The notes under the pieces: model-generated
What the model saw: only the letters and a program-made list of their open reading frames with translations
Database searches by the model: none
What the model was told of the DNA's origin: nothing
Position numbers and translations under genes: made by a program
Assembly (NCBI GenBank): GCA_947490345.1
Contig: CANLGL010000052.1
Coordinates: forward strand, 1 to 39,020
Direction of reading: 5' to 3'
From: Deltaproteobacteria bacterium
Lineage (GTDB): Bacteria > Myxococcota_A > UBA796 > SXON01
DNA length: 39,020 nucleotides
Shown here: positions 1 to 8,900 of the stretch, in pieces
Layout: every line of letters begins with the position of its first letter
How positions within the stretch are numbered: position 1 is the stretch's first letter

Positions 1-96
1 CTCCTCCAGCACCAGGCGGACCGCGCCGGCGCGGAACTCAGGCGTGAATTGACGGGCCGGGCGCGGCGACTTCTTCTCTGACGCTTTTTGCTGCAT
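1..96 (-). CDS. IS3-family transposase OrfA, N-terminal 32 residues (partial)
   Basis: The minus strand starts with ATG at 96 and stays open to the window edge. It encodes a basic N-terminus followed by QFTPEFRAGAVRLVLEE, the start of the helix-turn-helix typical of IS3 OrfA proteins (HTH_Tnp_1 family). The family role is binding the terminal inverted repeats; the catalytic OrfB would lie further left. Only 32 codons are present, so intactness cannot be judged. Confidence 0.8.
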   Translation of the reverse strand, partial: MQQKASEKKSPRPARQFTPEFRAGAVRLVLEE

Positions 97-149
97 GACG
101 TGGTCTCACTGTTCTTGGGAGAAGTGTCCACTTTTTCGGATCACGATCA
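1..149 (-). mobile_element. Left end of an IS3-family insertion sequence (partial)
   Basis: Read on the minus strand, this holds the 5' end of a transposase OrfA (96 down to 1) preceded by a terminal sequence that starts TGATC and contains an A-run followed by GTGGACAC, typical of IS3-type left ends. The exact tip is uncertain: either the TGA whose first base is 149 or the one whose first base is 143. The rest of the element lies outside the window. The first TGA doubles as the stop codon of the neighbouring Cys-rich gene, so the element appears to have landed in, or exactly at the end of, that gene. Confidence 0.7.
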
Positions 150-686
150 GCAGTCCATCTCGGTGATCGGGACGATCGTACCGTCCGGCAGGCACTCGCA
201 GGTGTTGCAGTCGTCGTCACAGGTGAAGGTGCTGCCGACCTCGTGCTCGACGCCGGCGCCGTCAATACAGGAGTCCTCGCAGCCCAGGTCGGTCGAGCTG
301 ATGTCGCCGCTGTCCTCGCAGGAACAGGTGTTGCAGCCATCGGGGCACCCCCAGCTCTCGCCGACCTCGTAGGTGCCGGTCTCGTCGGTGCAGGTGACCG
401 CGCAGTCACGCTCTGTGATGGGCTCGATCGTGCCGTCGGCAAGGCACTCGCAGGTGTTGCAGTCATCGTCACAGGCAAAGGTACTGCCGACCTCCTGCTC
501 GACTCCCGCGGCGTCGGTGCAGGTGGCCGCGACGCAGCCCATCTCCGTGGCCATGATCGAGCCATCGTCGCAACTGCAGGTGTTGCAGCCGTCCTCGCAA
601 GTCCAGCTCTCGCCGGAGATGTGGTCGCCGGTGGCATCGGTGCAGGGGTCGGGGAGGCAGGCGAGGAGGAGCAGGAAGAGGAACAT
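147..686 (-). CDS. Cys-rich repeat lipoprotein (pacifastin/VWC-like modules), probably 3'-truncated by IS
   Basis: From ATG 686 the protein opens with a ten-residue hydrophobic leader ending in a lipobox (LLLLAC, Cys10), so it is probably a lipoprotein. A GTG one codon upstream is an alternative start. Four Cys-rich modules of about 40 residues follow, each with CNTC(S/E)C and a closing Cys. They alternate in type, A-B-A-B: A has GESWxC, B has GSTFxCDDDCNTCECL. The DNA of the two B modules matches at an offset of 252 bp, so an A-B pair was duplicated. The Cys spacing resembles pacifastin or VWC-type domains, but the assignment is tentative. The stop TGA coincides with the IS3 end, so the native C-terminus may be lost. 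Confidence 0.75.
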   Translation of the reverse strand: MFLFLLLLACLPDPCTDATGDHISGESWTCEDGCNTCSCDDGSIMATEMGCVAATCTDAAGVEQEVGSTFACDDDCNTCECLADGTIEPITERDCAVTCTDETGTYEVGESWGCPDGCNTCSCEDSGDISSTDLGCEDSCIDGAGVEHEVGSTFTCDDDCNTCECLPDGTIVPITEMDC

Positions 687-707
687 CACATCCGCCGGTA
701 TTGCGGC

Positions 708-713
708 ACTATA
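708..713 (-). promoter_or_regulatory. TATAGT -10-like box for the Cys-rich lipoprotein gene
   Basis: On the minus strand TATAGT lies 21 nt before ATG 686 and overlaps the stop codon of the upstream lipoprotein gene. It matches the TAnnnT pattern seen before many starts in this window. No clear Shine-Dalgarno sequence follows. Confidence 0.35.
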
Positions 714-1257
714 GCCCGCGAAACAGCACCTTCACGCGATCCTGGAGCTCGGTGTAGACGATCCGCGCCGCGGGCCGCCCCACGTCGGCGGGATCCGCAT
801 GGAACGACGCACCCTCGCGCACCGCCGCACCGCTGGCCAGCGGCCCCACGAAGAGGGCGCCGCCGGTGCTCAAGAGCGGAGCGCCTTCCGGCAACAGACA
901 CAACAACGCCCCCTTCGGCGGACCCGCGCCGAGGTCCCACGCCTTCGCGACCGAAATGAGCGCGGCGGCCGCCGTGGCGGTGTCGGGATCGGACGGCCAC
1001 GGCGCGACGAGCACGGTGGCGGCGTCCCCGCGCCCCAGACAGGTGGTCCCCGGCGGAAGCGGCGCGGGAGCCGCGGTCGGCAACATCTGCATCTGCCCGA
1101 GCCGCTCGGCGAAGCGCAACGCCGGTGGGCCCTCGACGAGCAGCCGCACATCGCGACGCAAATCCTCGTGGGAGATGGCGTCCACGCCGCCCGATGGCAG
1201 CTCCACGCCGAGTGTCTCCACCGGGCAGGCGGGCAGCAGCTGGAGGAGGAAGAACAC
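709..1257 (-). CDS. Putative lipoprotein of unknown function
   Basis: It starts with GTG at 1257; no ATG fits. The leader is short and uncharged with a lipobox-like LLPAC (Cys11). The mature part, about 170 residues, has alternating hydrophobic strands and helices and no family I recognise. A segment around residues 85-115 (many Ala, then GALLCLLPEG) vaguely recalls the fold around the second metal site of M28 peptidases, but no metal ligands are visible, so no function is claimed. It ends 22 nt before the next minus-strand gene, so the two may be co-transcribed. It diverges from the selenoprotein-like gene at 1328. Confidence 0.65.
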   Translation of the reverse strand: MFFLLQLLPACPVETLGVELPSGGVDAISHEDLRRDVRLLVEGPPALRFAERLGQMQMLPTAAPAPLPPGTTCLGRGDAATVLVAPWPSDPDTATAAAALISVAKAWDLGAGPPKGALLCLLPEGAPLLSTGGALFVGPLASGAAVREGASFHADPADVGRPAARIVYTELQDRVKVLFRGL

Positions 1258-1314
1258 GATGCTCGGCGGGTATCATCGTGGCGAAGCTGAGTGGCGCGAC
1301 CCCGTCCTCACGAC

Positions 1315-1320
1315 TACTTT
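1315..1320 (+). promoter_or_regulatory. TACTTT -10-like box, leaderless-type spacing
   Basis: TACTTT ends exactly 7 nt before ATG 1328, with no Shine-Dalgarno sequence between. Transcription starting about 7 nt after the box would begin at the start codon. The spacing matches that before 1968 and 38583. Confidence 0.45.
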
Positions 1321-1327
1321 CGCCGCC

Positions 1328-1945
1328 ATGAACGACATCCTGCTCGACGTCTACACCGACTTCGTGTGACCGTGGTGCTACCTCGGCACGGTCCGTGCCG
1401 AGCGCCTGGCCCGTGCGTACACGGTCACCCTACGGCCCACGCTCTTCCCCCTTCATCCGGGTCTGCCCCGGGGACAGGTGCCGCTGTCGCAACTTTTCGC
1501 CGGCCGCAACTTCGACCTCGACGCCGCCCACGCCCAGTTGGGCCGTGCGCTCGCGGCCGAGGGCCTGCCCTGGACGCCGAAAGACTGGACCTGTGACAGT
1601 CGCGGGGCACAGGAGCTGGCCCTCTGGGCCGAGACCCAGGCCGTGACGCTGCACGCCGCGCTCTACCGGGCCTACTGGGTGGGCGCCGTCGATCTCTCCG
1701 ATCCCGCCGCGCTCGCCGACGTGGCCGTGGCGGAAGGGATGGGCCGCGCCGAGGTGGACGCCGCGATCGCCGCCCACGCGGGCGCCGCCCCCGTTGACGC
1801 CGGGTGGCGGCGCTCTCGGGCCGCCGGGGTCACGGCAGTGCCCACCTACACGGCAGCCGGCCGAGTGGTCGTGGGCGCGCAACCGTATGAATTACTCGTC
1901 AGGCTGGTGACGGCGGCGGGAGCCGTGCCGCGGCTGACCCACTGA
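1328..1945 (+). CDS. DsbA/FrnE-like thiol oxidoreductase, predicted selenoprotein (Sec14, UPWC active site)
   Basis: Reading from ATG 1328 with one in-frame TGA (1367-1369) decoded gives 205 residues with a complete DsbA-family (FrnE / 2-hydroxychromene-2-carboxylate isomerase-like) architecture. The active-site motif follows DVYTDFV as TGA-P-W-C-Y-L-G, where relatives have CPWCY. The cis-proline loop AVPTY (Pro172) and the following GAQPYE match the family. The TGA replaces precisely the nucleophilic Cys, and a hairpin with a GGUC loop begins 12 nt after it. There are no other stops, and the frame before and after the TGA is the same. It would act as a thiol-disulfide oxidoreductase. No signal peptide is seen, so it is probably cytoplasmic. 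selA, selB, selC and selD are not in the window. A downstream-only reading (GTG/ATG after 1430) would lose the active site. Confidence 0.85.
1382..1402 (+). promoter_or_regulatory. Candidate bacterial SECIS hairpin
   Basis: CTCGGCACG (1382-1390) pairs perfectly with CGTGCCGAG (1394-1402). With the top pair open this is an 8-bp stem with apical loop GGUCC, the same GGUC core as the E. coli fdhF SECIS loop that SelB binds. The loop G at 1390 lies 20 nt after the TGA, within the distance known for bacterial SECIS elements. The bulged U of the E. coli element is not obvious. An outer perfect 9-bp pairing (1366-1374 with 1420-1428) could enclose both the TGA and the hairpin. Confidence 0.8.
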
Positions 1946-1954
1946 CGCACGGGA

Positions 1955-1960
1955 TATCAT
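1955..1960 (+). promoter_or_regulatory. TATCAT -10-like box, leaderless-type spacing
   Basis: TATCAT ends 7 nt before ATG 1968 with no Shine-Dalgarno between. GCTGAC at 1933-1938, 16 nt upstream, is a plausible -35. Confidence 0.45.
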
Positions 1961-1967
1961 CGCACCG

Positions 1968-2864
1968 ATGTTGTGGATCCATCTCGCCTACGCCGCCAAT
2001 CCCACCTGTACAGAGTGGGAGCCCTCGCAGCTGGTGACCAACGTCGCCGACATGCCCTCGAGCGAGTCCTCGGGGTTGGCGGTGGTCTCCGGGGGCTTTC
2101 TGACCATCGACGATGCAGGTGGCGACGCATCGATGTATCGCTTTGACGCCGCTGGCGAGTTCTTGGCCACCATCCCCGTGGAGGGCGCCACCAACACCGA
2201 CTGGGAGGACGTCGCCGCCACCCCCTGCGACGAAGGCAGCTGCGCCTGGATCGCCGACATCGGCGACAACGACGAGAACCGCGCCACCGTCACCATCTGG
2301 CGCGTCCCCATCACGAATCAGATGACCTTCTCCAGCGCGGGCTGCGTCGTGAGCTACGAGGATGGTCCACACGACGCGGAGGCGCTGCTGGCGTTTGCGG
2401 ATGGTTCCTTTCGCATCGTCGCCAAGGACCCCGATGAGGCCAAGGTCTACTACATCGACGCGCTCGTCTGCGACGGCTCCACCAACGTGTTCACCAAGGA
2501 GACCGAACTGGTCCTGGGCGCATCCGTCACGGGCGGCAGCGTCTCGGCGGATGGGTCGTTGGTGGCGCTGCGCTCGCTCGAAACGGGCTGGGTGTTTGGG
2601 GGCTGTGCGCTCGACTGGGCGGCCACCCCCGTGGACTTGCTGTTCGTGGGAGAGTTGCAGGGGGAGTCCGTGGCCTTCGACGATGATGGCTCATTATGGT
2701 CGAGTTCAGAGGGGGATAAGTTCGAGTTGCATCAACTGGAATGTGTCACTTCTGAGACCCTCGAGTGTGAGGACTGCGGGTGCGGGTCGGGGGCCGGCGG
2801 CGGGCTTTTCGCTGTCGGACTGGCGGGTCTGGCGCTTGGACGAAGGCGCCGACCCGGACGGTGA
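1968..2864 (+). CDS. Exported protein with MYXO-CTERM-like tail, propeller-like
   Basis: The protein has 298 residues. A very short uncharged leader (about nine residues, cleavage near AYA|A) is followed by repeated strand-rich segments with Asp-Gly turns, suggesting a beta-propeller; several Cys fit an exported protein. The C-terminus (about 268-298) has a C-G-C motif, a Gly-rich stretch, a hydrophobic helix and RRRR, like MYXO-CTERM sorting tails, which are thought to be processed and surface-anchored. No sorting enzyme lies nearby. No in-frame ATG, GTG or TTG occurs close upstream, which supports this start. The biochemical function is unknown. Confidence 0.8.
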   Translation: MLWIHLAYAANPTCTEWEPSQLVTNVADMPSSESSGLAVVSGGFLTIDDAGGDASMYRFDAAGEFLATIPVEGATNTDWEDVAATPCDEGSCAWIADIGDNDENRATVTIWRVPITNQMTFSSAGCVVSYEDGPHDAEALLAFADGSFRIVAKDPDEAKVYYIDALVCDGSTNVFTKETELVLGASVTGGSVSADGSLVALRSLETGWVFGGCALDWAATPVDLLFVGELQGESVAFDDDGSLWSSSEGDKFELHQLECVTSETLECEDCGCGSGAGGGLFAVGLAGLALGRRRRPGR

Positions 2865-2887
2865 GGTCGCCCCCGGTGACCTCACCG
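2859..2887 (+). terminator. Terminator-like hairpin
   Basis: A perfect 10-bp inverted repeat (CGGTGAGGTC and its complement, 9-nt loop) overlaps the TGA stop of the upstream gene. No U-tract follows, as is common in GC-rich genomes. It separates the exported protein gene from the lipid operon. Confidence 0.5.
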
Positions 2888-2938
2888 TGACACCCTCGGG
2901 CGCGGTTTGCGCTACACCGCGCGCTCGGACGCCCAGCC

Positions 2939-5900
2939 ATGACCCGCACCCCCATCGCCATCACCGGCGCCGCCTGCCTGCTTCCTGGGGCCCCCGACGT
3001 GGCCGCCTTCACCCGGCTTGTCCTGGACGGCATCGACGCCGTGGGGGATGCGCCAGAGGGCCGCTTTGGCGTGCCCAATGGGCGCGTCCGCGGCAATGGA
3101 GTCGACCAGGCGTGGTCGCTTGCCGGCGGGTACGTCGCGCCAGGCCCGCTCGACCTGGGAGCTGCGGTTCCCGACGTCGAGCGTCTGGACCTGCTGACGC
3201 GCTGGCTCCTGCATTGCAGCCGCCTCGCGCTCAGGGACAGCGCCCCTGCATCCGGTCCCCTTTCCGTCCGAACCGGAGCGGTATTCGGCAACCTCTCCTT
3301 CCCCAGTGACGGCATGGCCCGATGGGGGCAGGGCCTCGCGGAAGGGACGGACCCCGGCGACCCCCGCAATCATTTCATGTCCGGGCTGCCCGCCCAGATT
3401 GTCGGCCGCGCGCTCGGCCTCGACGCCGGCACCACCTGCGTGGACGCGGCGTGTGCCAGCTCGTTGTACGCCCTGAAGCTGGCTTGTGACGCGCTGGCTT
3501 TCGGGCGTGCCGACAGGATGCTGGCGGGGGCCGTGCAGCGCGCCGACAGCCTGTTCCTGCACGTCGGCTTCTCCCGGCTGGGGGCGATGTCCAAGACTGG
3601 ACAGAGCCGCCCGTTCCACGCCGAGGCCGACGGCCTGGTTCCCGCCGAGGGCTGCGTGGTTTTCACCTTGCGTCGCCTGGCGGACGCAGTGGAAAACGGC
3701 GAGCCCATCCTCGGTGTCATCCGCGGCATCGGACTCTCCAACGACGGCCGCGGCAAGAGCCTCCTCGCGCCGTCGAGCGAGGGGCAGGTCCGCGCGATGC
3801 GGAGCGCGCTCGGCGAGGCGGCCTGGGAACCCGCGGCCGTGCAGCTCTTCGAGTGCCACGCCACGGGAACGCAGACGGGCGATCGGGTTGAGCTGGAGAG
3901 CCTGCGCGCCGTGTATCCAGGCGGCCCGATCGGCTCGCTCAAGAGCAACTTCGGCCACCTCATCACCGCCGCCGGCGCCGCGGGCCTGCTCAAGGTGCTC
4001 ATCGGCATGCGGGAAAGCACGATGCCACGGACGCTCCATGGGGACGCGGGTCCGGAGGGGGTGGCGCCGTTCGCACTGCTCAGCGAGCCCCGGGCGTGGG
4101 ACGCCGCGGCGGATGGCGTGCGCCGTGCGGCGGTCAGCGCCTTCGGCTTCGGCGGGAACAACGGCCACCTGCTGGTGGAGGACTGGGCGCCCGGCCGCGC
4201 CGTGACTCCGACTGCCGTCGCGACACCCCGTCGACCGCTGGCGGTCCTGGCGCTGGCCGAACAGCGCGGCGGCGGCGAAGTCGTCGTGCCGATCGAGGGC
4301 TTGCGCTCGCCGCCGGCCGACATCGCTGCTTCGCTTGCCCAGCAAGCGCTGGCGCTGGGCTTGGGTCGTGATGCCTGGGAAACGGCCCGCCTCCAGCCCG
4401 AGCGCGGCCGCGTGGGCATCTACGTCGGCATGGCCTGCGACGGGCGCATCACCCGGTGGGGACACCGCTGGCGCCTGGTTCACGGCGATCGTGCCCACGC
4501 CCAGCTCGACGAGATCGCGCCGCCGTTGCGGGCCGAACACGTCGTCGGGACCATGCCCAACATCGTAGCCAACCGGCTCGGCGTGCAAGTGGACGCTGCC
4601 GGTCCCGGCTTCACCCTCTCCGCCGAGGAGTTGTCGGGCTTTCGGGCCCTCGACGCCGCGTGGGACGCGCTGGAGCGCGGAGAGATTGACGTGGCGCTGG
4701 TCGGTGCCGTGGACGTCGCGTCCGACCCGCGTGCGCTCGCCGCCCGCACGGCGCTCGGGCGCACCGACGCGCAGGCCGACGCCGGGGTCATGCTGGTGCT
4801 CAGCCGGGGCGACGACGCCGCGGGCGGACGGGTGCTCGCCACGTTGTGCGAGGACTTGGAGGGGCCAGTGCTCCGACCCCACCCGCCCCGACACGGCGCC
4901 GCCGATGCGATGGTGGTCCTGGCCGACGCCATCCACCGCAGCGGCGATCACGTCGTACAGATCGCGTCACTGGGCGGCGAGCGTGCATCGGTGGGCGTAC
5001 GAAGCGCCGGGCATGCCGCCAAGGTCAAGGCCGCGAAGAAAACGGGACCCTCGGTGCGCGTCCCGATGCACCCGCCCGAGTGGATGAATCAGGAGCCGCC
5101 GTCGATGGCTGAGATTCGAGTTCTGCCAAGGCCACCGGCGCTTGTGCCGGTCAGTCGGTCACCCGGGAATGTGGCGCCCGCCCCCGTCGTCAATCGGGCC
5201 CCCGTTGTGCCCACGGCGCCAACGCCAGCCGCGCTCTGGCCAGCGCCAGCCGCACCTGCTCCGGTCGCCACCTCCAGCGCCGGCTGGGAGGCCGGCTTTG
5301 CAGCGTGGCGCCGCGCCGTCGGCTCGACACACGGCGGGTTTCTGGAGGGTCAGGCCGCGATGCACGCCGCGTTCCTACACGCCCACAGCACCATGACCAG
5401 CGCACTTTTGCAGGCAGCGCGCAGCGGCACCGTCACGCTCGAAGCACCGCCGATCGTTGCGCCTGCGGCCGTGCCCCTGGCGCCCGCCGCCGTCTGGCGC
5501 CCACCCGAACCGGCACCTACGACCCTGCCGCTTCCCAGCGCCCCGACGCCGACGCCCGGTGGCGGTGCGAACGTTGTGACGCTGTCAGCGCAGCGGGTTC
5601 ATCCGGAGGGGGGAGACCGCGAAGGGGTGCCCCCCCTTCAACATGTGACGCTGTCAGCGCAGCGGGTTCATCCGGAGGGGGGAGAGCGGCCACCCGGGCG
5701 CGTTAGCAACGCGACCGGGTCCCGACGCCCGGAGCCTGCGGAGGGCGGCGGGTCGGGCGCGGTAGGGGGGCACCGCGAAGGGGTGCCCCACCTTCAAGAG
5801 CTGAGCCGAGCGGAGCTCGAAATGGGCGCCAACGGCTCGCTCACCACCATCTTCGGGCCGCGATTCGCGGAGCTCGACGCGTACACCCGCCTGGTGCGCA

Positions 5901-8900
5901 TGCCCGAGCCGCCGCTGCTCCTCGCCGACCGCGTCCTCGGCATCGAAGGACCGGTGTTGGTGCTCGGGAAGGGGCGCATCACCACCGAGACGGACATCAC
6001 TGCTGACGCCTGGTACCTGCACGACGGGCGCATGCCGGCCGGACTGATGATCGAGTCGGGTCAGGCGGACCTGTTGCTCGGAAGCTGGCAGGGAATCGAC
6101 TTCTTGAACAAGGGCGAGCGCATCTACCGACTGTTGGGCTGCACGCTCACCTACCAGGGCGAGCTTCCCAAGATCGGGGAGACCCTCCGGTACGACATCC
6201 GCATCGACCAGCACGCAAAACTTGGCGATGTGCGCATGTTCTTCTTCCGCTACGATTGCTGGGTCGGCGACGCGCCGCGGCTGTCGGTGAGCGAAGGCCA
6301 GGCGGGATTCTTCACGGATGAGGAGCTGGCCAATTCAGGGGGTTGTCTCTGGGATGCGGTGACACATCAGCCCGGAGATGGCCGCGTCGACCCGCCCGAG
6401 GCCACGTCCACGCGCACCTCGCTTGACCGCGACGCGTTGGAGCGGCTGGGCAATGGCGACGTTGCCGCTGTTTTCGGACCGAGCTTCGCCCGTGCACACA
6501 CCCACACCTACACGCCGCGGCTGCCAGCCGACCGCATGCTCCTGTTCGATCGGGCCGAGTTGGACCCGATGGGTGGTCCCTGGGGCCGCGGCTACGTGCG
6601 CGCCGAGCTGGACATCCGCCCCGACCTTTGGTTCTTCCACGGCCATTTCTTCAACGACCCCTGCATGCCTGGCACGTTGATGTTCGACGGGTGTCTCCAG
6701 GCCATGTCGCTCTTGCTGACCGCCCGTGGGCACACCCTGCGTCGGGACGGCTGGCGCTTTGAGCCTGCCAAGGACATGCCGTTCAAGCTCCGTTGTCGTG
6801 GGCAGGTCACGCCCAAGAGCAAGAAGCTGGTCTACGAGGTCTTCGTGACCGAGGTTTCTGCCGGCCCGGTCCCACGGCTGGTCGCCCAGGTGCTGTGTAC
6901 GATCGACGGGTTGAAGTGTTTCCACGCCGATCCCATGGCGGTCGAGCTGGTGCCCGACTGGCCGCTGTCGCGCCCCGAGTTGGCACACTGGCTCGATGCT
7001 GGCAAAGCACACACCGGTCCCCCGCTCGCGGCCGACTGGCCGAGTCTGTTGGCCTGCGGCTGGGGGCGACCGTCCCACGCGTTCGGTGAGATGTACGCAC
7101 GCTATGACAGCCCACGCCGTGTGGCGCGGTTGCCCGGACCTCCGTACCACTTCATGTCAAGGGTCCTGAGCACGACCGGGCAGAAGGGCGCCCGCGAACA
7201 GGGTTCCAGCGCGCTCGTCGAGTACGACGTCCCCCCGGACGCCTGGTACTTCGGCGACAACGGCCATCCGGTGATGCCGTACGCGGTCTTGCTCGAAGCC
7301 GCGTTGCAGCCGTGCGGGTGGCTGGCCAGCTGGTCCGGTTGCGGGGTTGCGGACGACGATGTGCTGTTCCGAAACCTTGACGGCAGCACCACCATCCACC
7401 GCGAGATCACGCCGCGGACGGGCATGATCACCACCAGCACCACCCTGACGCGCATCTCGAAGTCCGCGGGGATGGTTCTGGTCACCTTCGTCGTCGCGGT
7501 CACCGACAGCGAGGGTCCAATCCTCGAAATGAACACCGTCTTCGGCTTCTTTCCGCCCGCAGCGTTCGAGAATCAGGTGGGTGTCGGGAGCACCCCGGGA
7601 GAGCGAGCGCGCCTCGCCGCCCCTGGCACGTCGATCGCAATCCCCCGTCAAGGCGACAGCCCCGCCGGTGCCGGCGGCCGGATGCGGCTGCTGGAACGCG
7701 CCTACCGCGGTGCGGATGGATGGTACCGCGGCGAGATGGACGTCAGCGCCGACCAATGGTTCTTCAAGGCCCACTTCTTCCAGGACCCGGTCCAGCCCGG
7801 CTCCCTGGGTATCGAGGCCCTCATCCACGTTTTACAGGTGGCGATGGTCGACCGCGGACTGGCGTCCAAGCTTGTCAAACCGCGCTTCGAGCCCGTCGCG
7901 AACGGGCAGGCGTTGACGTGGAAATACCGAGGCCAGGTTGTGCCCGAGTGCCGACTGGTCCAGACCGAAGTCCGCATCCTGGAGGTCATCGACGAGCCCG
8001 CCGGAGTGCTCGCCGTAGCCGAGGGTCACCTGTGGGTCGACGGCAAGAAGATCTATACGATGCCGCGCTTTTCGGTGCGGCTGGTCGAGGACGACCGCCC
8101 CGCGATGGTGCGCCTGCCGGTGCCGGTCGACCACCGCCCCACCTGGACTCTGCCCGCCACTGCCATGCTCACGATGGCGATGCACGCGCTCGCCCGCACC
8201 GGCGCCGACGTGCTCGAAGGGGGCGTTGCGCTCCGTTGGCTCACCTTCCCCGACGACCAACCACGCGACGTGCCGATCCGCCATCTGCCCGATGGTAGCG
8301 TGATCCTGGGGCCACAGGATGCGCCCTTCTTCCGCGCGCGCGTTGGCGGTGATCGGAGCATTCCCGCTGTGCCCGCGCTGCTCGGGGCGGTGGCAGACGA
8401 CACATCCGGCGATACGGTTTATGCGTCGGGCGTGCTCTTCCATGGGCCTGGCTTCCAAGCCCTGGACCACTTCATCTCGCGCGGCGACAACGGCGCGACA
8501 GCGGTGCTCAAGGGCGGCCTCGCCCCGGACGTGTTGCTCGACGGCATGACCCACGTGGTTCCACACGACGGCATGGAGCGGTGGTTCGATGTCGCACCCG
8601 GCAAAGCGGCGTACCCGGCCTGTCTGCGACGGCTGGTCCTCGCGGGACCGCTCCCCTCGGTTCGTGCACGCGTCGAAGCTCGGGCCATCGGCGTCGAGAA
8701 GGGACGCCCGGTGGTGGGATTGTGGCTGTACTCCGATACAAGCGACACATGCATTGCATATCAAGAGCTTGAAGAAGTGCTCTTGCCCAAGGGCCGGATC
8801 GGCGAGGCGCCTTCGGCACTTCGGCGCCAGTTCCTTCAGGGCCACGCCGTCCCCGATGTATCGCTGAGCCGTATCACGGAGGGCACCGCGACCCTCTCGG

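Noticed and set aside
709..1257. M28 aminopeptidase-like identity for the lipoprotein
   Set aside because: Only a vague resemblance in one segment; no metal-binding residues are visible.
1478..1945. A shorter 155-residue protein starting after the TGA
   Set aside because: It lacks the DsbA active site. The same frame continues upstream through the TGA to a well-placed ATG, and the first part matches the family.
2912..4951. Long minus-strand open frame opposite the KS domain
   Set aside because: It is a composition effect of high-GC DNA; the plus strand has intact KS and CLF motifs, and the minus product has no recognisable domain.
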